Positions 25,619-35,664 of a DNA stretch of 64,000 nt are shown in pieces (the stretch's first letter is position 1; every line of letters begins with the position of its first letter). Under the pieces are notes generated by a model. The model saw nothing but the letters and a program-made list of their open reading frames with translations, did not search any database and was not told the origin of the DNA. The stretch covers positions 186,001 to 250,000 of the forward strand of contig NZ_JAPONB010000002.1 of the NCBI RefSeq assembly GCF_026676115.1, given 5' to 3'. Source of the stretch: Salinimicrobium sp. TH3. Its GTDB lineage: Bacteria > Bacteroidota > Bacteroidia > Flavobacteriales > Flavobacteriaceae. Made by a program: the position numbers and the translations under genes.

Positions 25619-27265
25619 TTAATCCCACAGATTTTCTGCCTTGGGGCCACCCCAGATTAAGGTAGCGAAGTATGGATTATCAATGAAAGGGTTTCGGTTA
25701 CCCTGTGCTCCCTCTATGATTTCCTGCCGCTGAATTTCAAAAGCAGATACTGGATCTTCAGCGTTCCATTCCAGGAACATTTCAAGAGTTCCAACATCAG
25801 AAAAAGGCTCCCCATACTTAAGATGGACATACATTACCATGCGAGCAACATCACCCTTCCATTCGTCACCTGGATACCAGCTGTTCTCATTTACCAGTTT
25901 TGCTTCCCCACTTCCATCTGTAAAGGGGTAGTTGGACCGGGTTTCATTAATTTCTATATCCGATGCTCTCATGTGGTGCATATCGTTCTTTGCTTCTGAT
26001 GAAGCCAATTTAGACTGTGGGTATATATGCTCGGTATTAAAAGTCTCTCCTTCACTAACATCTCCTTCCTGATATTCTGTCCAATGTCTCAAATCCCCGG
26101 TATACATCAATACAACGTATTCAGGATCTGAAAAACTTGCATCTGCATCATAAAGGTAGTCGTGACGCATGTAGTATTCAAGTTTATTCACATGTTTGTC
26201 CTCTGTGAGTTCAGCAAGTTCTGTTTTTAAAAGAACCGGATCCTGAGATAGAGTAGCTCCGGAGTAATAATCCTGCAGTTCCGCCGGAATATTTAGTGCA
26301 ATCGGCTGAACAATCAGTACCCGAACAGTTGCCGTAGAACAGGTTGCAGTTTCATCATCATCACAAATTGTGTAAGTAAAACGGTCCTCTCCTTCCAAAC
26401 TTGTTGTTGTACCATAGGTAATTGTACCGTCATCATTAAGAACTACAGATCCCTTACTGCCGGTAGCATCAATAGAAGTAAGAACTGCGTCATCGATCAA
26501 ATCATCATTGTCCAGGAGATTAGAGAATACAACTCCTGTAGCTCCCACTTCCACTACTACCTCGTCATTTTTTGCTACAGGCGACCCTTCATCTATCACC
26601 ATTACTGTAATAGTTGCAGTAGAACAGGTAGGCTCTTCATCATCATCACAAAGGTTGTACGTAAAGCTATCTTCTCCAACAAAACCATCTTCCGGGGTGT
26701 ACAGGATATCTCCGTCACTCTCCAGGACAACTGTTCCACTGGTCCCTTCAACTCCTATAGAAGTAACCTCAGCATTATCTGCCAAATCATCGTTCGAGAG
26801 GTGATTAATAATCTTAAGTATCTTTTCTTCCTGCGTCTCATAAGTATCGTCTACCGCTGTAGGAGATGAAGCGGTAATTGTAATATTCACCGTAGCTGTA
26901 GAACAGTTTTTCGTAGCAGCATTATCGCAAATAGTATATTCAAAGGAATCTTCTCCCATAAAGTCCTGAGGCGGAGTATAGGTATAAGACCCATCATTGT
27001 TTGCTGTCACTTCACCTCCAGCTTCTGTTTCGTTGTCAATCTCGGTAATACGTGCATATTCAAAGACCGTATCATTATCCATTAGTCCACTGATCTTTAC
27101 AGAAGTATTCTCGGCGGTGGAAAACTCATCATCAACTGCAACAGGTAATTCTTCCACAGGTGGTTCAACAGGCGGGGTAACTCCCCCACCACTATCATCT
27201 TCTGTACTGCAACCCAATACCAATAGCAAAGAAGACAAAAACAGTAATTTCTTCAATTCTTTCAT
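25619..27265 (-). CDS. endonuclease I lipoprotein with tandem Ig-like domains
   Basis: This 548-aa protein would degrade nucleic acid outside the cell. It has lipobox LVLGC with Cys19 and a Pro/Glu linker. Three tandem Ig/cadherin-like repeats of about 95 aa follow, each starting PVAVDDEF or PTAVDDTY or PVAKNDEV and carrying YTICDN or YNLCDD with CSTATV. The C-terminal domain is endonuclease I (His-Me finger): His413 in FNTEHIYPQS, and the diagnostic GNRNPFIDNP. The start at 27265 is preferred because it begins the signal peptide. It is separated from flanking genes by terminators, so it has its own transcript. Confidence 0.93.
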   Translation of the reverse strand: MKELKKLLFLSSLLLVLGCSTEDDSGGGVTPPVEPPVEELPVAVDDEFSTAENTSVKISGLMDNDTVFEYARITEIDNETEAGGEVTANNDGSYTYTPPQDFMGEDSFEYTICDNAATKNCSTATVNITITASSPTAVDDTYETQEEKILKIINHLSNDDLADNAEVTSIGVEGTSGTVVLESDGDILYTPEDGFVGEDSFTYNLCDDDEEPTCSTATITVMVIDEGSPVAKNDEVVVEVGATGVVFSNLLDNDDLIDDAVLTSIDATGSKGSVVLNDDGTITYGTTTSLEGEDRFTYTICDDDETATCSTATVRVLIVQPIALNIPAELQDYYSGATLSQDPVLLKTELAELTEDKHVNKLEYYMRHDYLYDADASFSDPEYVVLMYTGDLRHWTEYQEGDVSEGETFNTEHIYPQSKLASSEAKNDMHHMRASDIEINETRSNYPFTDGSGEAKLVNENSWYPGDEWKGDVARMVMYVHLKYGEPFSDVGTLEMFLEWNAEDPVSAFEIQRQEIIEGAQGNRNPFIDNPYFATLIWGGPKAENLWD

Positions 27266-27310
27266 TCCCTTAAGTTTGATTTTAGCCAAAGATGGCTTAT
27301 TAATAAATAC

Positions 27311-27341
27311 AAAAACCTCTTATACAAGATAAGAGGTTTTT
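27311..27341. terminator. perfect 12-bp terminator hairpin
   Basis: AAAAACCTCTTA and TAAGAGGTTTTT are perfect complements around a 7-nt loop, with a T-run on each strand. It ends the repeat-lipoprotein gene transcript upstream of endonuclease I. Confidence 0.85.
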
Positions 27342-27360
27342 GTGTTACATCATTCTATTA

Positions 27361-29085
27361 CTATTTTACACGAACCCACTCCCCATCTGTTTTGATAAGG
27401 TGTAGTTGCTCTGTAGTATTTGTACCATTGTAGATATCAAATACCAGTAAATATTTTTGACCTTCATCTGCATTAGGCGCTACTTTTCCACTTAGAAGTA
27501 GATCCATTGCTTCAAGAAGCATAGCATCTGTCCACTGGTTTGAATTACCTTTTCTTCTGTCAAAGTTCTTATAGTAACCGGCACTATCTGCAGGACCAGG
27601 ATACGTATCTATAAGTTGAGACTCTATATATTCATAATCTGAATCGGTAAGAACATGAACTATGGTATTATCAACTACCCATCCTGTGTCTTCATAACCA
27701 AACTGAAGAGTATAAGGAATTACTGTTGGAATAAATTCCCATTCTCTGTCATCCTCATTATAAACAAAACTTGCATAACGGGTAACAAGACCTCCTGAAT
27801 ACATTTTATATTCCACAGAGACAAAATCTCCATCCTGTGCATAAGGGAAACGTGGCTCTAACCATCTTCCAATATAAAAACCTGCTGTCGCTTCGTTCCC
27901 GAAGTTTCCATACTGCTGTTCAAATTCACTCTGATAGATACCATCAGGAAGGATAATTGGCATATGCCAGCTATTATCACCGAATCCAAACACCTGAGTT
28001 TCCATTACAGTTGAAACCTCCGGCTCGTAGGCTACATACTCGCCATCTTCCAGGATGAAAGAAGACATAACCTCTTCAGTTGAACCACCGGGAAATATCG
28101 TATAAGTTACATCATAATGCGCACCTTCGGTAGCATCTGGAAATTCATCCATAAGAACGATATTCATGGCTTCAAGAATCATTTCTTCACTCCAGAAGTT
28201 ATCACTGGTTGATCTTACATCAAAACTCTTGAAGTATGCAGCATTGTCTGAAGGACCTGGATAAGCTTCAGCTAGTTCCACACCTAAAAGTTCATAATTG
28301 CTGTCTTCAAATTCAAATGGCATTCCGGCTGCACCAACAGTTACATAACTAGAACCATTGTACTTAATATTCATGCTCTCTTCTCCCGGGCTACCATCAT
28401 ATATCTTATAAGAAACCTCATAAGTCTGTCCTTCAATACCAGTGAAATTCTCCTCCATAACAACGTTGAGAGCTTCAAGGATCATGTCATTATTCCAATA
28501 TGCGTCTCTATCTTCTCTTCTTTCAAAGTTTCCGTACTGGCCCGCACTTCCGGCAGGTTCGGGATAAATAGCTTCAAATTCGTCCTCTATAAGATCAAAA
28601 TCATCACCTGTTAAAGTATAAGACTGCTCAACGGCTACTGTTCTATATGTTAATTCTACATAATCATTAAGTGTTGCCTGTTGAAATTGGTATTCAAGAA
28701 AGTCCTTAATCTCTGAAGTTTTTACAAAATAATTTCTTCCAAGATCTAAAGCTTCATAGCCCTCCTGAGATACTGTATACTCTTCAATTACAATAGGTGC
28801 ATTGAGATCAAATGTCACCTGAGCCAGAGAACCTTCTTCCCAGAAAGGAAACTTTTCAGCAAGTACTTTAGGTATTAAGGCACCGGCATCTTCTAAATTA
28901 TCAAAAACCCCATCCTCTACACCCAGTGTATCATAATTTGCCTCTGTAAGGGTATATTCTTCTATCCCTATAATAGGTGTATTGGCAATTGTATCATCCA
29001 CATCATCGTGGAGGTCTTCCATAGGCTCACAGCTCGTAAGAGCAAGGCCAAGGAACATCATTAGTAAATAGATCGAATTTTTCAT
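27361..29085 (-). CDS. repeat lipoprotein paired with TonB receptor, novel family
   Basis: This 574-aa lipoprotein (lipobox LALTSC, Cys19) is built of about six repeats of 50-100 aa. Four clear units contain a tyrosine-rich start (YTLTEANYDTLG, YTLTGDDFDLIE, VHVLTDSDYEYIE), a PGP/PEP linker (YPEPAGSAGQYGNF, YPGPSDNAAYFKSF, YPGPADSAGYYKNF), then W-N/E-MILEAMNIVL helix and a strand pair (YEVSYKIYDG). I recognise no family. It follows the TonB receptor by 11 nt. It may be a surface-exposed substrate-binding lipoprotein, by analogy with SusD. ATG 29085 is preferred; a TTG lies 6 nt upstream. Confidence 0.8.
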   Translation of the reverse strand: MKNSIYLLMMFLGLALTSCEPMEDLHDDVDDTIANTPIIGIEEYTLTEANYDTLGVEDGVFDNLEDAGALIPKVLAEKFPFWEEGSLAQVTFDLNAPIVIEEYTVSQEGYEALDLGRNYFVKTSEIKDFLEYQFQQATLNDYVELTYRTVAVEQSYTLTGDDFDLIEDEFEAIYPEPAGSAGQYGNFERREDRDAYWNNDMILEALNVVMEENFTGIEGQTYEVSYKIYDGSPGEESMNIKYNGSSYVTVGAAGMPFEFEDSNYELLGVELAEAYPGPSDNAAYFKSFDVRSTSDNFWSEEMILEAMNIVLMDEFPDATEGAHYDVTYTIFPGGSTEEVMSSFILEDGEYVAYEPEVSTVMETQVFGFGDNSWHMPIILPDGIYQSEFEQQYGNFGNEATAGFYIGRWLEPRFPYAQDGDFVSVEYKMYSGGLVTRYASFVYNEDDREWEFIPTVIPYTLQFGYEDTGWVVDNTIVHVLTDSDYEYIESQLIDTYPGPADSAGYYKNFDRRKGNSNQWTDAMLLEAMDLLLSGKVAPNADEGQKYLLVFDIYNGTNTTEQLHLIKTDGEWVRVK

Positions 29086-29096
29086 TATCAATTTTT

Positions 29097-31634
29097 TTAG
29101 AAATTAATTTTTGCTCCAATATTGAAAGTTCTTCCAAAACCATAGAAAACCCCTTCATCGATTCCTCCACGGGCAATAGAAATGTAATCTGTGTCCAATA
29201 CGTTATTAACGTTACCCATTATCATGGCCTCAAGATTTCCAAGGTCAAATTTATGTGTCAAGCCCATGTCCACAAGACCATATGCAGGTAGCTCCCATGA
29301 TTGGCCTAATTCTCTTGTACTTCTGGTTTCAGGCTCAAATTCAGCGTAAAGATCGTCAAAATAATTCCAATTTACACGAACACTAGTACCTTCAAACACC
29401 TCATAATCAGCTCCTGCAGCAAAAGTAGTTTGTGCAGATCCACCTACCTTAAGATCGGCCACGTATAAATTGATTGTTCTTACAATTTCCTGCTCTTCAT
29501 TATAAATATCAACACCAGTAATGTCATTCTTCCAGGTCCAGTCTCCTAAAGAAGCCATTCCCGTAAGGATTAGACCTTCTATTGGACGATAATTTAATTC
29601 CAGCTCCACACCCTGGTGTAATGCATTTAACCCAAGAATATTTGCTGAAGCTGTTGTACCATCGGGCTGTTGGAATCTCTGTACGAAAGTTTTATCATTC
29701 CACTCTGTTCGGTAAACGTTGAGGTCTACTCTAAGGTTTGAAGTTCTGTAGCCGTATCCTAATTCCGCACTAAAGATCTTCTGGTTTTTAGCATCTTCGT
29801 TGATGTCATTCTTAAAGTTCAGAAAAACAGCATTAGAAAAAGGTGCTTTTTCGAAATAACCAATGTTAGCGAAAATATTGTTACGATCATCAAGATTATA
29901 GTTTGCACCACCCTTTGCACTGTATCCCAGGAAGTGTTGGAAATCTGTTTCTCTTGCTGGATTTATTGCAAGGTAGTTAAAGAAGTCTTCTCTCTTATAA
30001 GAAGTGTTTGAACCGGCAATAGTAACAAAAGCCGATAATGCATCCTTAGAATACTCAGCTTGTGCAAAAAGACCTTCCCAAAGAACAGTTCCTATATCAT
30101 GATAATCAATAATATCACCTACTTGTGCAGCATGAAGAGGATTATTCTTGTTAGCATCATCAATTACATAACGTCCTCCTAAAAGATCTGTAACTTCAGT
30201 GAAGTGTTCTCCCTCATAATATCTAAAATCCACTCCTCCTGTAAACTCAACGTTTTCAAGAACCTCAGCAGAAAAAGTAGAAAGAACTCCGTACCATTCG
30301 TGGTTGTTTCTGGAAGCTCTTAAGTAGGTTTCTGAACCGTAAGCACCAAGTGCAATATTCTCCTCAACAATAAGGTCAAGGTTTACAGGCTGTAGGTAAC
30401 CAAATCTATATGGGGAAGGATCGTTTACATCTCCAATACCAAATTTATTTACACCACCATATCCACCTCCTCCTCCGGAACCGAAAGAAGCGTAAACTGA
30501 AGTTGAAAGTTGTGCGTTATCTGATATATCCCAGTAGTGATTTAAAGACATTTGAGGTTTGTGGTAGAAGTTATCCTCAATATGAGTAACCTGTCCATTC
30601 ATATAACCCCAATCTGAGTTAAAACGGGTCCCGCTTTCACTTCTTCTGTACACTTCGATTGGAAGTGCATTTTGACGCTGGCCGTGCTGTTGTTGTGCCC
30701 CGAATGCAGTGAATGACAACTCGTGGTCCTCACCTAATTCTTTGGCAATATTGAGAAAATAAGAGAAACCGCTGAATTCAGTTCCATCTACATAACCATC
30801 ACCAACAGTTCTCGCACCAGAAACAGTTGCAGCCCATCCATTATCCATTTTACCGGTTGAAACTGTGGCAGCCACTTTTTGGTATCCGTCATTACCTAAA
30901 GAGTAAAAGGCACTTCCACCTTCTTCAGCATCTGTGGTTTTTGTAACAATGTTGATTGTACCCCCAATAGAAGGAACAGCCACTTTAGATGCACCAAGAC
31001 CACGCTGTACCTGCATAAACCTTGTTACGTCTGAAAGACCAGCCCAGTTACTCCAGTATACACGACCATTTTCCATGTCGTTAACAGGAATACCATTAAT
31101 AAGCACTGCAATATTTTCAGACTCAAAACCTCTTAAGCGAATTTCTGAATCTCCAAAACCTCCACCACCTTTAGTCGCATAAACACCTGGCGTAGATTTA
31201 AGAATTTCAGGGAATTCCTGGTTTCCAAGTCTTGTCTCGATAGCTTCTGCCTTGATGGTTGAAACGGCCACAGGAGTTTTCCTGTCAATAGCAATAGAGT
31301 AAGTTGTAATGATCACTTCTTCCAGTGCGTCTGCATCTGGAGAAAGAAGTATTCTTCCTAGATCAACAGTTTGACCATTTTTAACCGAAAATGGCACGCG
31401 TTTTGGTTCAAAACCTACATAGGTTACTTCAATAAATCCTGAAGTTAGATCGGTTTCGACGCTAAACTTTCCGCCGAAATCGGTCATTCCCCCAACGGCG
31501 GTGCCTACTACCAGAACATTGGCACCCGGTAGCGGTGCATCCATGTCAGAATCGATTACCGTACCGGTAACGATCCCTTGTGCAAAAATTGTAGCCGACG
31601 TCAAAAAGAACGCTAATGCTAAAAATTTCCTCAT
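29097..31634 (-). CDS. TonB-dependent outer-membrane receptor with carboxypeptidase-like domain
   Basis: This 845-aa receptor has a signal peptide (cleavage after TIFAQ), a carboxypeptidase-like domain (GTVIDSDMDAPLPGANVLVV), a TonB-box-like segment (LEEVIITTYS), a plug (YATKGGGGFGDSEIRLRGFE; VPSIGGTINIVTK) and a barrel ending FNIGAKINF. The first of two receptor-lipoprotein pairs in the locus. ATG 31634 is chosen because longer frames lack the signal. The nearest SusC features (SusC-type plug block and SusD neighbour) are missing. The substrate is inferred only from the adjacent nucleases. Confidence 0.93.
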   Translation of the reverse strand: MRKFLALAFFLTSATIFAQGIVTGTVIDSDMDAPLPGANVLVVGTAVGGMTDFGGKFSVETDLTSGFIEVTYVGFEPKRVPFSVKNGQTVDLGRILLSPDADALEEVIITTYSIAIDRKTPVAVSTIKAEAIETRLGNQEFPEILKSTPGVYATKGGGGFGDSEIRLRGFESENIAVLINGIPVNDMENGRVYWSNWAGLSDVTRFMQVQRGLGASKVAVPSIGGTINIVTKTTDAEEGGSAFYSLGNDGYQKVAATVSTGKMDNGWAATVSGARTVGDGYVDGTEFSGFSYFLNIAKELGEDHELSFTAFGAQQQHGQRQNALPIEVYRRSESGTRFNSDWGYMNGQVTHIEDNFYHKPQMSLNHYWDISDNAQLSTSVYASFGSGGGGGYGGVNKFGIGDVNDPSPYRFGYLQPVNLDLIVEENIALGAYGSETYLRASRNNHEWYGVLSTFSAEVLENVEFTGGVDFRYYEGEHFTEVTDLLGGRYVIDDANKNNPLHAAQVGDIIDYHDIGTVLWEGLFAQAEYSKDALSAFVTIAGSNTSYKREDFFNYLAINPARETDFQHFLGYSAKGGANYNLDDRNNIFANIGYFEKAPFSNAVFLNFKNDINEDAKNQKIFSAELGYGYRTSNLRVDLNVYRTEWNDKTFVQRFQQPDGTTASANILGLNALHQGVELELNYRPIEGLILTGMASLGDWTWKNDITGVDIYNEEQEIVRTINLYVADLKVGGSAQTTFAAGADYEVFEGTSVRVNWNYFDDLYAEFEPETRSTRELGQSWELPAYGLVDMGLTHKFDLGNLEAMIMGNVNNVLDTDYISIARGGIDEGVFYGFGRTFNIGAKINF

Positions 31635-31759
31635 TGTGTAATTTGTTAGTTTGTGTTTAAAAAGTTGATGCAAAAGAACAACTTTCTTTAAAAATATCCT
31701 TTAACTTAAGGTTAAGAGTTTTTCACAATTGCCTTGACATACCCTACATGGCCTAAAAC

Positions 31760-31792
31760 AAAATAACCCCCTGAAACACAGGAGGTTATTTT
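31760..31792 (-). terminator. terminator after pgi
   Basis: AAAATAACCCC and GGAGGTTATTTT pair with one wobble around a 10-nt loop, and a T-run follows on the minus strand. It ends the DUF3108-TDO-M23-pgi transcript. Confidence 0.8.
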
Positions 31793-31819
31793 AAAAAGTT
31801 AATAAAAGCTAAATACCTG

Positions 31820-33454
31820 TTACTGTTGCAGATAAAACTTTAACAGATTTTCGGTTGAAGAATCATGGGAACCGACGTCATTTTTCTCGATTTCGGTGAG
31901 AATTTTGGTCGCAAGTTCCTTCCCTAATTCCACTCCCCATTGATCATAACTATATATGTTCCAGATGATACCCTGTACAAATATCTGGTGTTCGTACAAA
32001 GCCACTAATTTCCCAAGACTTTCGGGAGAAAGCTGGTCGATAAGAAGAGTTGTGGTTGGATTATTCCCTTTAAAAACCTTAAAAGGCAACAATTTATTAA
32101 CCTGTTCTTCAGAAAGGTTTTTTGCTTCAAGTTCCTTTCTTACCTCTTCGGAAGTCTTTCCCTGAAGTAAAGCTTCGGTTTGAGCGAAAAAGTTTGCCAT
32201 CAATTTATCGTGATGTTCTTTCTCTTTATGCAAGGATTTCCTGAAACCAATAAAATCGGCCGGAATAAGTTTTGTCCCCTGATGGATCAACTGGAAAAAG
32301 GCATGTTGCGAATTAGTTCCCGGCTCTCCCCAAACAACATTTCCGGTCTGGTAGCTAACCTCGTTCCCATCGCGATCCACTCCTTTCCCGTTACTCTCCA
32401 TAATTGCCTGTTGTAAATATGCAGGAAAACGGTGTAAGTACTGAGTGTAAGGAATTACCGCCTGAGTTTCGGCTTCAAAAAAGTTATTATACCAAATGGT
32501 CAAAAGTGCCAGTTGCACGGGAATATTTTCTTTAAAAGGAGTTCCCTTAAAATGTTCATCCATTTTGCGGGCCCCTTCAAGAAGCGAGTTAAAATTGTCA
32601 TAGCCTATAGACAGACTTATAGAAAGACCTACTGCGCTCCAAAGGGAGAAACGACCTCCAACCCAATCCCACATAGGGAAAATATTATCGCTTTCAATTC
32701 CAAACTCTTCTACCGCCTTAACATTACTGGAAACAGCAACAAAATGTTTGGCCACAGCATCGGCCGGAGCCTTTTTAGTGAACCATTTTCTTATGGTTGT
32801 AGAATTCGCCAGGGTTTCCTGGGTAGAAAAAGATTTGGAAACAATAACAAAAAGTGTAGTCTCGGGATTTAGATCTTTAATTACTTCCTGTACGTGATCC
32901 CCGTCAACATTGGAAACAAAATGCACCTTTAGGTGGTTTTTGTAGTATTCCAGAGCTTCGGTAACCATTACCGGCCCAAGATCTGATCCTCCTATTCCAA
33001 TATTGACAACATCTGTAAAAGCCTCTCCGCTATATCCTTTTTTTGCTCCTGAAATGACCGAGTAACAAAAGCTTTTAATTTTATTTTTAACTTCAAAAAC
33101 TTCGGGCATTACATTTTCCCCGTCCACTTTGACTTCGGTATCCTCCTTACTTCTTAAAGCGGTATGTAAAACAGATCGTCCTTCGGTCCTGTTGATTTCT
33201 TCCCCTTCAAAAAGGGCATTTGTAGCCTGCTTTAATCCGGCTTCTTCAGCAAGAGCGGTAAGAAGATCACGGGTTTCTTCAGTGATTAAATTTTTGCTGT
33301 AATCTACGTAAAGATCTTCCCATTGTAATGTGAAAGCATCGGCCCTGTTCTGGTCCTTTTGAAAAGCTTCTTTTAGGTCAAGACCTTTTATTTCGGAATA
33401 ATGAGCCTGCAGTTTCTTCCAGGCTTGAGTTTTGGTTGGATTAACGTTATTCAT
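31820..33454 (-). CDS. pgi: glucose-6-phosphate isomerase
   Basis: This enzyme interconverts glucose-6-phosphate and fructose-6-phosphate in the cytosol. The protein has 544 aa. Seen motifs are [13 protein letters not shown], the SIS-domain [12 protein letters not shown], the active-site ESNGKGV, the [17 protein letters not shown] (active-site His) and the C-terminal [18 protein letters not shown] (active-site Lys). The ATG at 33454 gives the usual start. It is the last gene of a four-gene run, starting 1 nt after the M23 peptidase gene ends. Confidence 0.97.
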   Translation of the reverse strand: MNNVNPTKTQAWKKLQAHYSEIKGLDLKEAFQKDQNRADAFTLQWEDLYVDYSKNLITEETRDLLTALAEEAGLKQATNALFEGEEINRTEGRSVLHTALRSKEDTEVKVDGENVMPEVFEVKNKIKSFCYSVISGAKKGYSGEAFTDVVNIGIGGSDLGPVMVTEALEYYKNHLKVHFVSNVDGDHVQEVIKDLNPETTLFVIVSKSFSTQETLANSTTIRKWFTKKAPADAVAKHFVAVSSNVKAVEEFGIESDNIFPMWDWVGGRFSLWSAVGLSISLSIGYDNFNSLLEGARKMDEHFKGTPFKENIPVQLALLTIWYNNFFEAETQAVIPYTQYLHRFPAYLQQAIMESNGKGVDRDGNEVSYQTGNVVWGEPGTNSQHAFFQLIHQGTKLIPADFIGFRKSLHKEKEHHDKLMANFFAQTEALLQGKTSEEVRKELEAKNLSEEQVNKLLPFKVFKGNNPTTTLLIDQLSPESLGKLVALYEHQIFVQGIIWNIYSYDQWGVELGKELATKILTEIEKNDVGSHDSSTENLLKFYLQQ

Positions 33455-33455
33455 T

Positions 33456-34694
33456 TTAAATTGATTCTTTAAATTGGATTCGCCCCAGTTCATCTTTAAG
33501 AGGTTCTATTGCAGCGAAATAGGATGGGATGTATTTATCTTCTATAGGCTCGGCTGCCGGTAAGTTTTGCCTAAAAGGATCTACCTGCGCGCCATTTTTC
33601 CAAAAGCGGTAACAAACATGTGGCCCGGTAGCCAATCCCGTGCTACCTACATAACCAATTATATCTCCCTGTTTTACCCTTTGTCCCTGCTTCACTGCCC
33701 TTTTTGACATGTGAAGGTATTGTGTGGTGTACGTGCCGTTGTGTTTGATCTTCACGTAATTCCCATTACCGGCAGTATAAGAAGAGGCTATGACCACCCC
33801 ATTGGCAGTGCTCCAAATAGGTGTACCATGAGGAGCTGCGTAATCTGTACCCTTATGAGCCTTCCATCTTTGTTGCACAGGATGGAACCTCCTGGGACTG
33901 TAACGGGAAGAAATACGGGTAAAATTAAGCGGGGCCTTTAAGAAGAAACTCTGCAATGGCCTTGCTTTTTCATCGTAATAATCACGCTCGCCCGAAAGAG
34001 AATCCACCATAAAATTAAAGGCATAATATGGTTTTTCCTCATGATAGAAGACAGACGCTTCTATGCTCTCAATCCCGGCATAAATACTATCATTAATATA
34101 ACGTTCATTATAAACCAGTTTAAACCGATCTCCTTTTTGCAACCTGAAAAAGTCAATACTCCATTGGTAAATATTACTCATTTCATGGGCAATGAGATAA
34201 CTTAAACCTTCATCCTGAATAGCTTCGGTAAGGCTGGAATTAATAACTCCTGCTACTGTTCTCTTAGTAATAGTCACCGGCTTCTTAGCAGTGTAAACTG
34301 AAGTACTGTCTGAAAGATCAACTACCGTATAGTTTATCACATCATTCTCGTAAATAAAAACCCTGGGAGTTTTAGAAGAGTCCTTTTCCTTAAGAATGGT
34401 GTAAGGCTTCCCAAGAATAATCTTACGAGGATTAAAAGTGTCCTTTACCTTATTAACGATCTCAAAGATCCTGTTGGGATCAACACCATGAGTGCCAAGA
34501 ATAAGCCCAAAACTATCCCCAGACCTAATGGTATCTCTTACCACCTCATAATCATTTAATACAAAACCAAATTCCTGGATTACAGGCGCTGGTTTTACTT
34601 TGACCGTGTTATCGGCTATTTCAGGTTTTTCACTACTTTCATTACAAGCAGTAAAAACCATCATCAACATTAGCAGGTAACTAAGCTTTTTCAC
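33456..34694 (-). CDS. M23-family peptidase, lipoprotein
   Basis: This cell-wall-associated metallopeptidase of 412 aa has a lipobox (FTAC, Cys17), an N-terminal domain typical of OapA/LysM-like regions ([19 protein letters not shown]) and a C-terminal M23 domain. The zinc ligands are seen in [15 protein letters not shown] (His, Asp) and GPHVCYRF (His), with [13 protein letters not shown] as the second HxH-like strand. It may cut peptidoglycan cross-bridges or act as an EnvC-like activator. It overlaps nothing and lies 12 nt after the TDO gene. Confidence 0.9.
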   Translation of the reverse strand: MKKLSYLLMLMMVFTACNESSEKPEIADNTVKVKPAPVIQEFGFVLNDYEVVRDTIRSGDSFGLILGTHGVDPNRIFEIVNKVKDTFNPRKIILGKPYTILKEKDSSKTPRVFIYENDVINYTVVDLSDSTSVYTAKKPVTITKRTVAGVINSSLTEAIQDEGLSYLIAHEMSNIYQWSIDFFRLQKGDRFKLVYNERYINDSIYAGIESIEASVFYHEEKPYYAFNFMVDSLSGERDYYDEKARPLQSFFLKAPLNFTRISSRYSPRRFHPVQQRWKAHKGTDYAAPHGTPIWSTANGVVIASSYTAGNGNYVKIKHNGTYTTQYLHMSKRAVKQGQRVKQGDIIGYVGSTGLATGPHVCYRFWKNGAQVDPFRQNLPAAEPIEDKYIPSYFAAIEPLKDELGRIQFKESI

Positions 34695-34706
34695 TATTTC
34701 AAATTT

Positions 34707-35663
34707 TTATTGTGTTATCATTTCTTCTACCCATTGTTTGCCCCACTCCTCTTTTTCCTCTTCACTCCAAAGTTCAGGAAAAAATGAAATTCTTTGAAAA
34801 CTTGGCGGCAAAAACTCCTTCCAGTTTGTACCTCCCGTAGCCTTAACAGCATTTTTCTTCACCATAAGGTAGCGTTGAGCTGCTCCTATATGAACCAGGA
34901 GCCAGTTTACATTCACTGCAACGTCCAGGTTACGCAACGCCTCAATAAGTTTTTTATTGTTTCTCTCTTCTTCTGGAAGAGCTTTATAAAGCTCAAAAAG
35001 GGTTTTCCCCTCAAGATTTTGTGCCAGCCGTAAAAAGACCTCATCATACTTCTCTTCGAATTGCCTTAGAGTCAAAGTCTTCTCTCCAGTATCTGAACTT
35101 ATGCCACCTCTCTTCCAGTAAATATTTTGATAAACCTCATCCAGGTTCAAATTGCTTCGCAAGCTTTCCCGATCTGCATGATTTACGAGATTGTACAGCG
35201 GTGTTGCATGGATTTCAATCATCCTGAACTGGGCAGACTGGAAACCGCTGGCAGGTAAAAGAGCCATTCTAAATTTAAGAAACTGCTCCCGCTCCATCCC
35301 TCTTATCATTACATCAAACGAATTTGTTTGAATCCTGAAATACCTGATGATGCGATTTAGCTTTTCTGTAAGGAAATCGGCAGACAGGTCTTTGGCTTCG
35401 ACAAGCTGTTTTAGCTCATGAAGCACGAGCTTAAAGTAAAGTTCTGTGATTTGATGGTAACCAATAAATATTTCCTCATCGGGGAAATGAGTTTTAGGCT
35501 TTTGCAGACTCAGGAGAGTATCAAGTTCCATATAGTCCCAGTAAGTGAGGTATTTGTCGTATAAAAGACCGTCAAGATACGAGCCGAGGTCCTGGCCAGA
35601 GTTTCGGAATTTTTCTTCCAGCTGCCTCACCTTTTCGGCTATCTCGGGCTGTATACCACTCAT
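34707..35663 (-). CDS. tryptophan 2,3-dioxygenase family protein
   Basis: TDO opens the indole ring of tryptophan to N-formylkynurenine. The protein has 318 aa, with TDO family motifs: FIGYHQITELYFKLVLHELK, FDVMIRGMEREQFLKFRM, ASGFQSAQFRMIEI and a WLLVHIGAAQRYLM segment with the expected axial His. The usual glycine-rich GTGGS-type loop reads ATGGTNW, so the substrate site differs somewhat from canonical TDO. Other kynurenine genes are absent nearby. It lies between DUF3108 and M23 genes, with tiny gaps, suggesting co-transcription. Confidence 0.88.
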   Translation of the reverse strand: MSGIQPEIAEKVRQLEEKFRNSGQDLGSYLDGLLYDKYLTYWDYMELDTLLSLQKPKTHFPDEEIFIGYHQITELYFKLVLHELKQLVEAKDLSADFLTEKLNRIIRYFRIQTNSFDVMIRGMEREQFLKFRMALLPASGFQSAQFRMIEIHATPLYNLVNHADRESLRSNLNLDEVYQNIYWKRGGISSDTGEKTLTLRQFEEKYDEVFLRLAQNLEGKTLFELYKALPEEERNNKKLIEALRNLDVAVNVNWLLVHIGAAQRYLMVKKNAVKATGGTNWKEFLPPSFQRISFFPELWSEEEKEEWGKQWVEEMITQ

Positions 35664-35664
35664 A

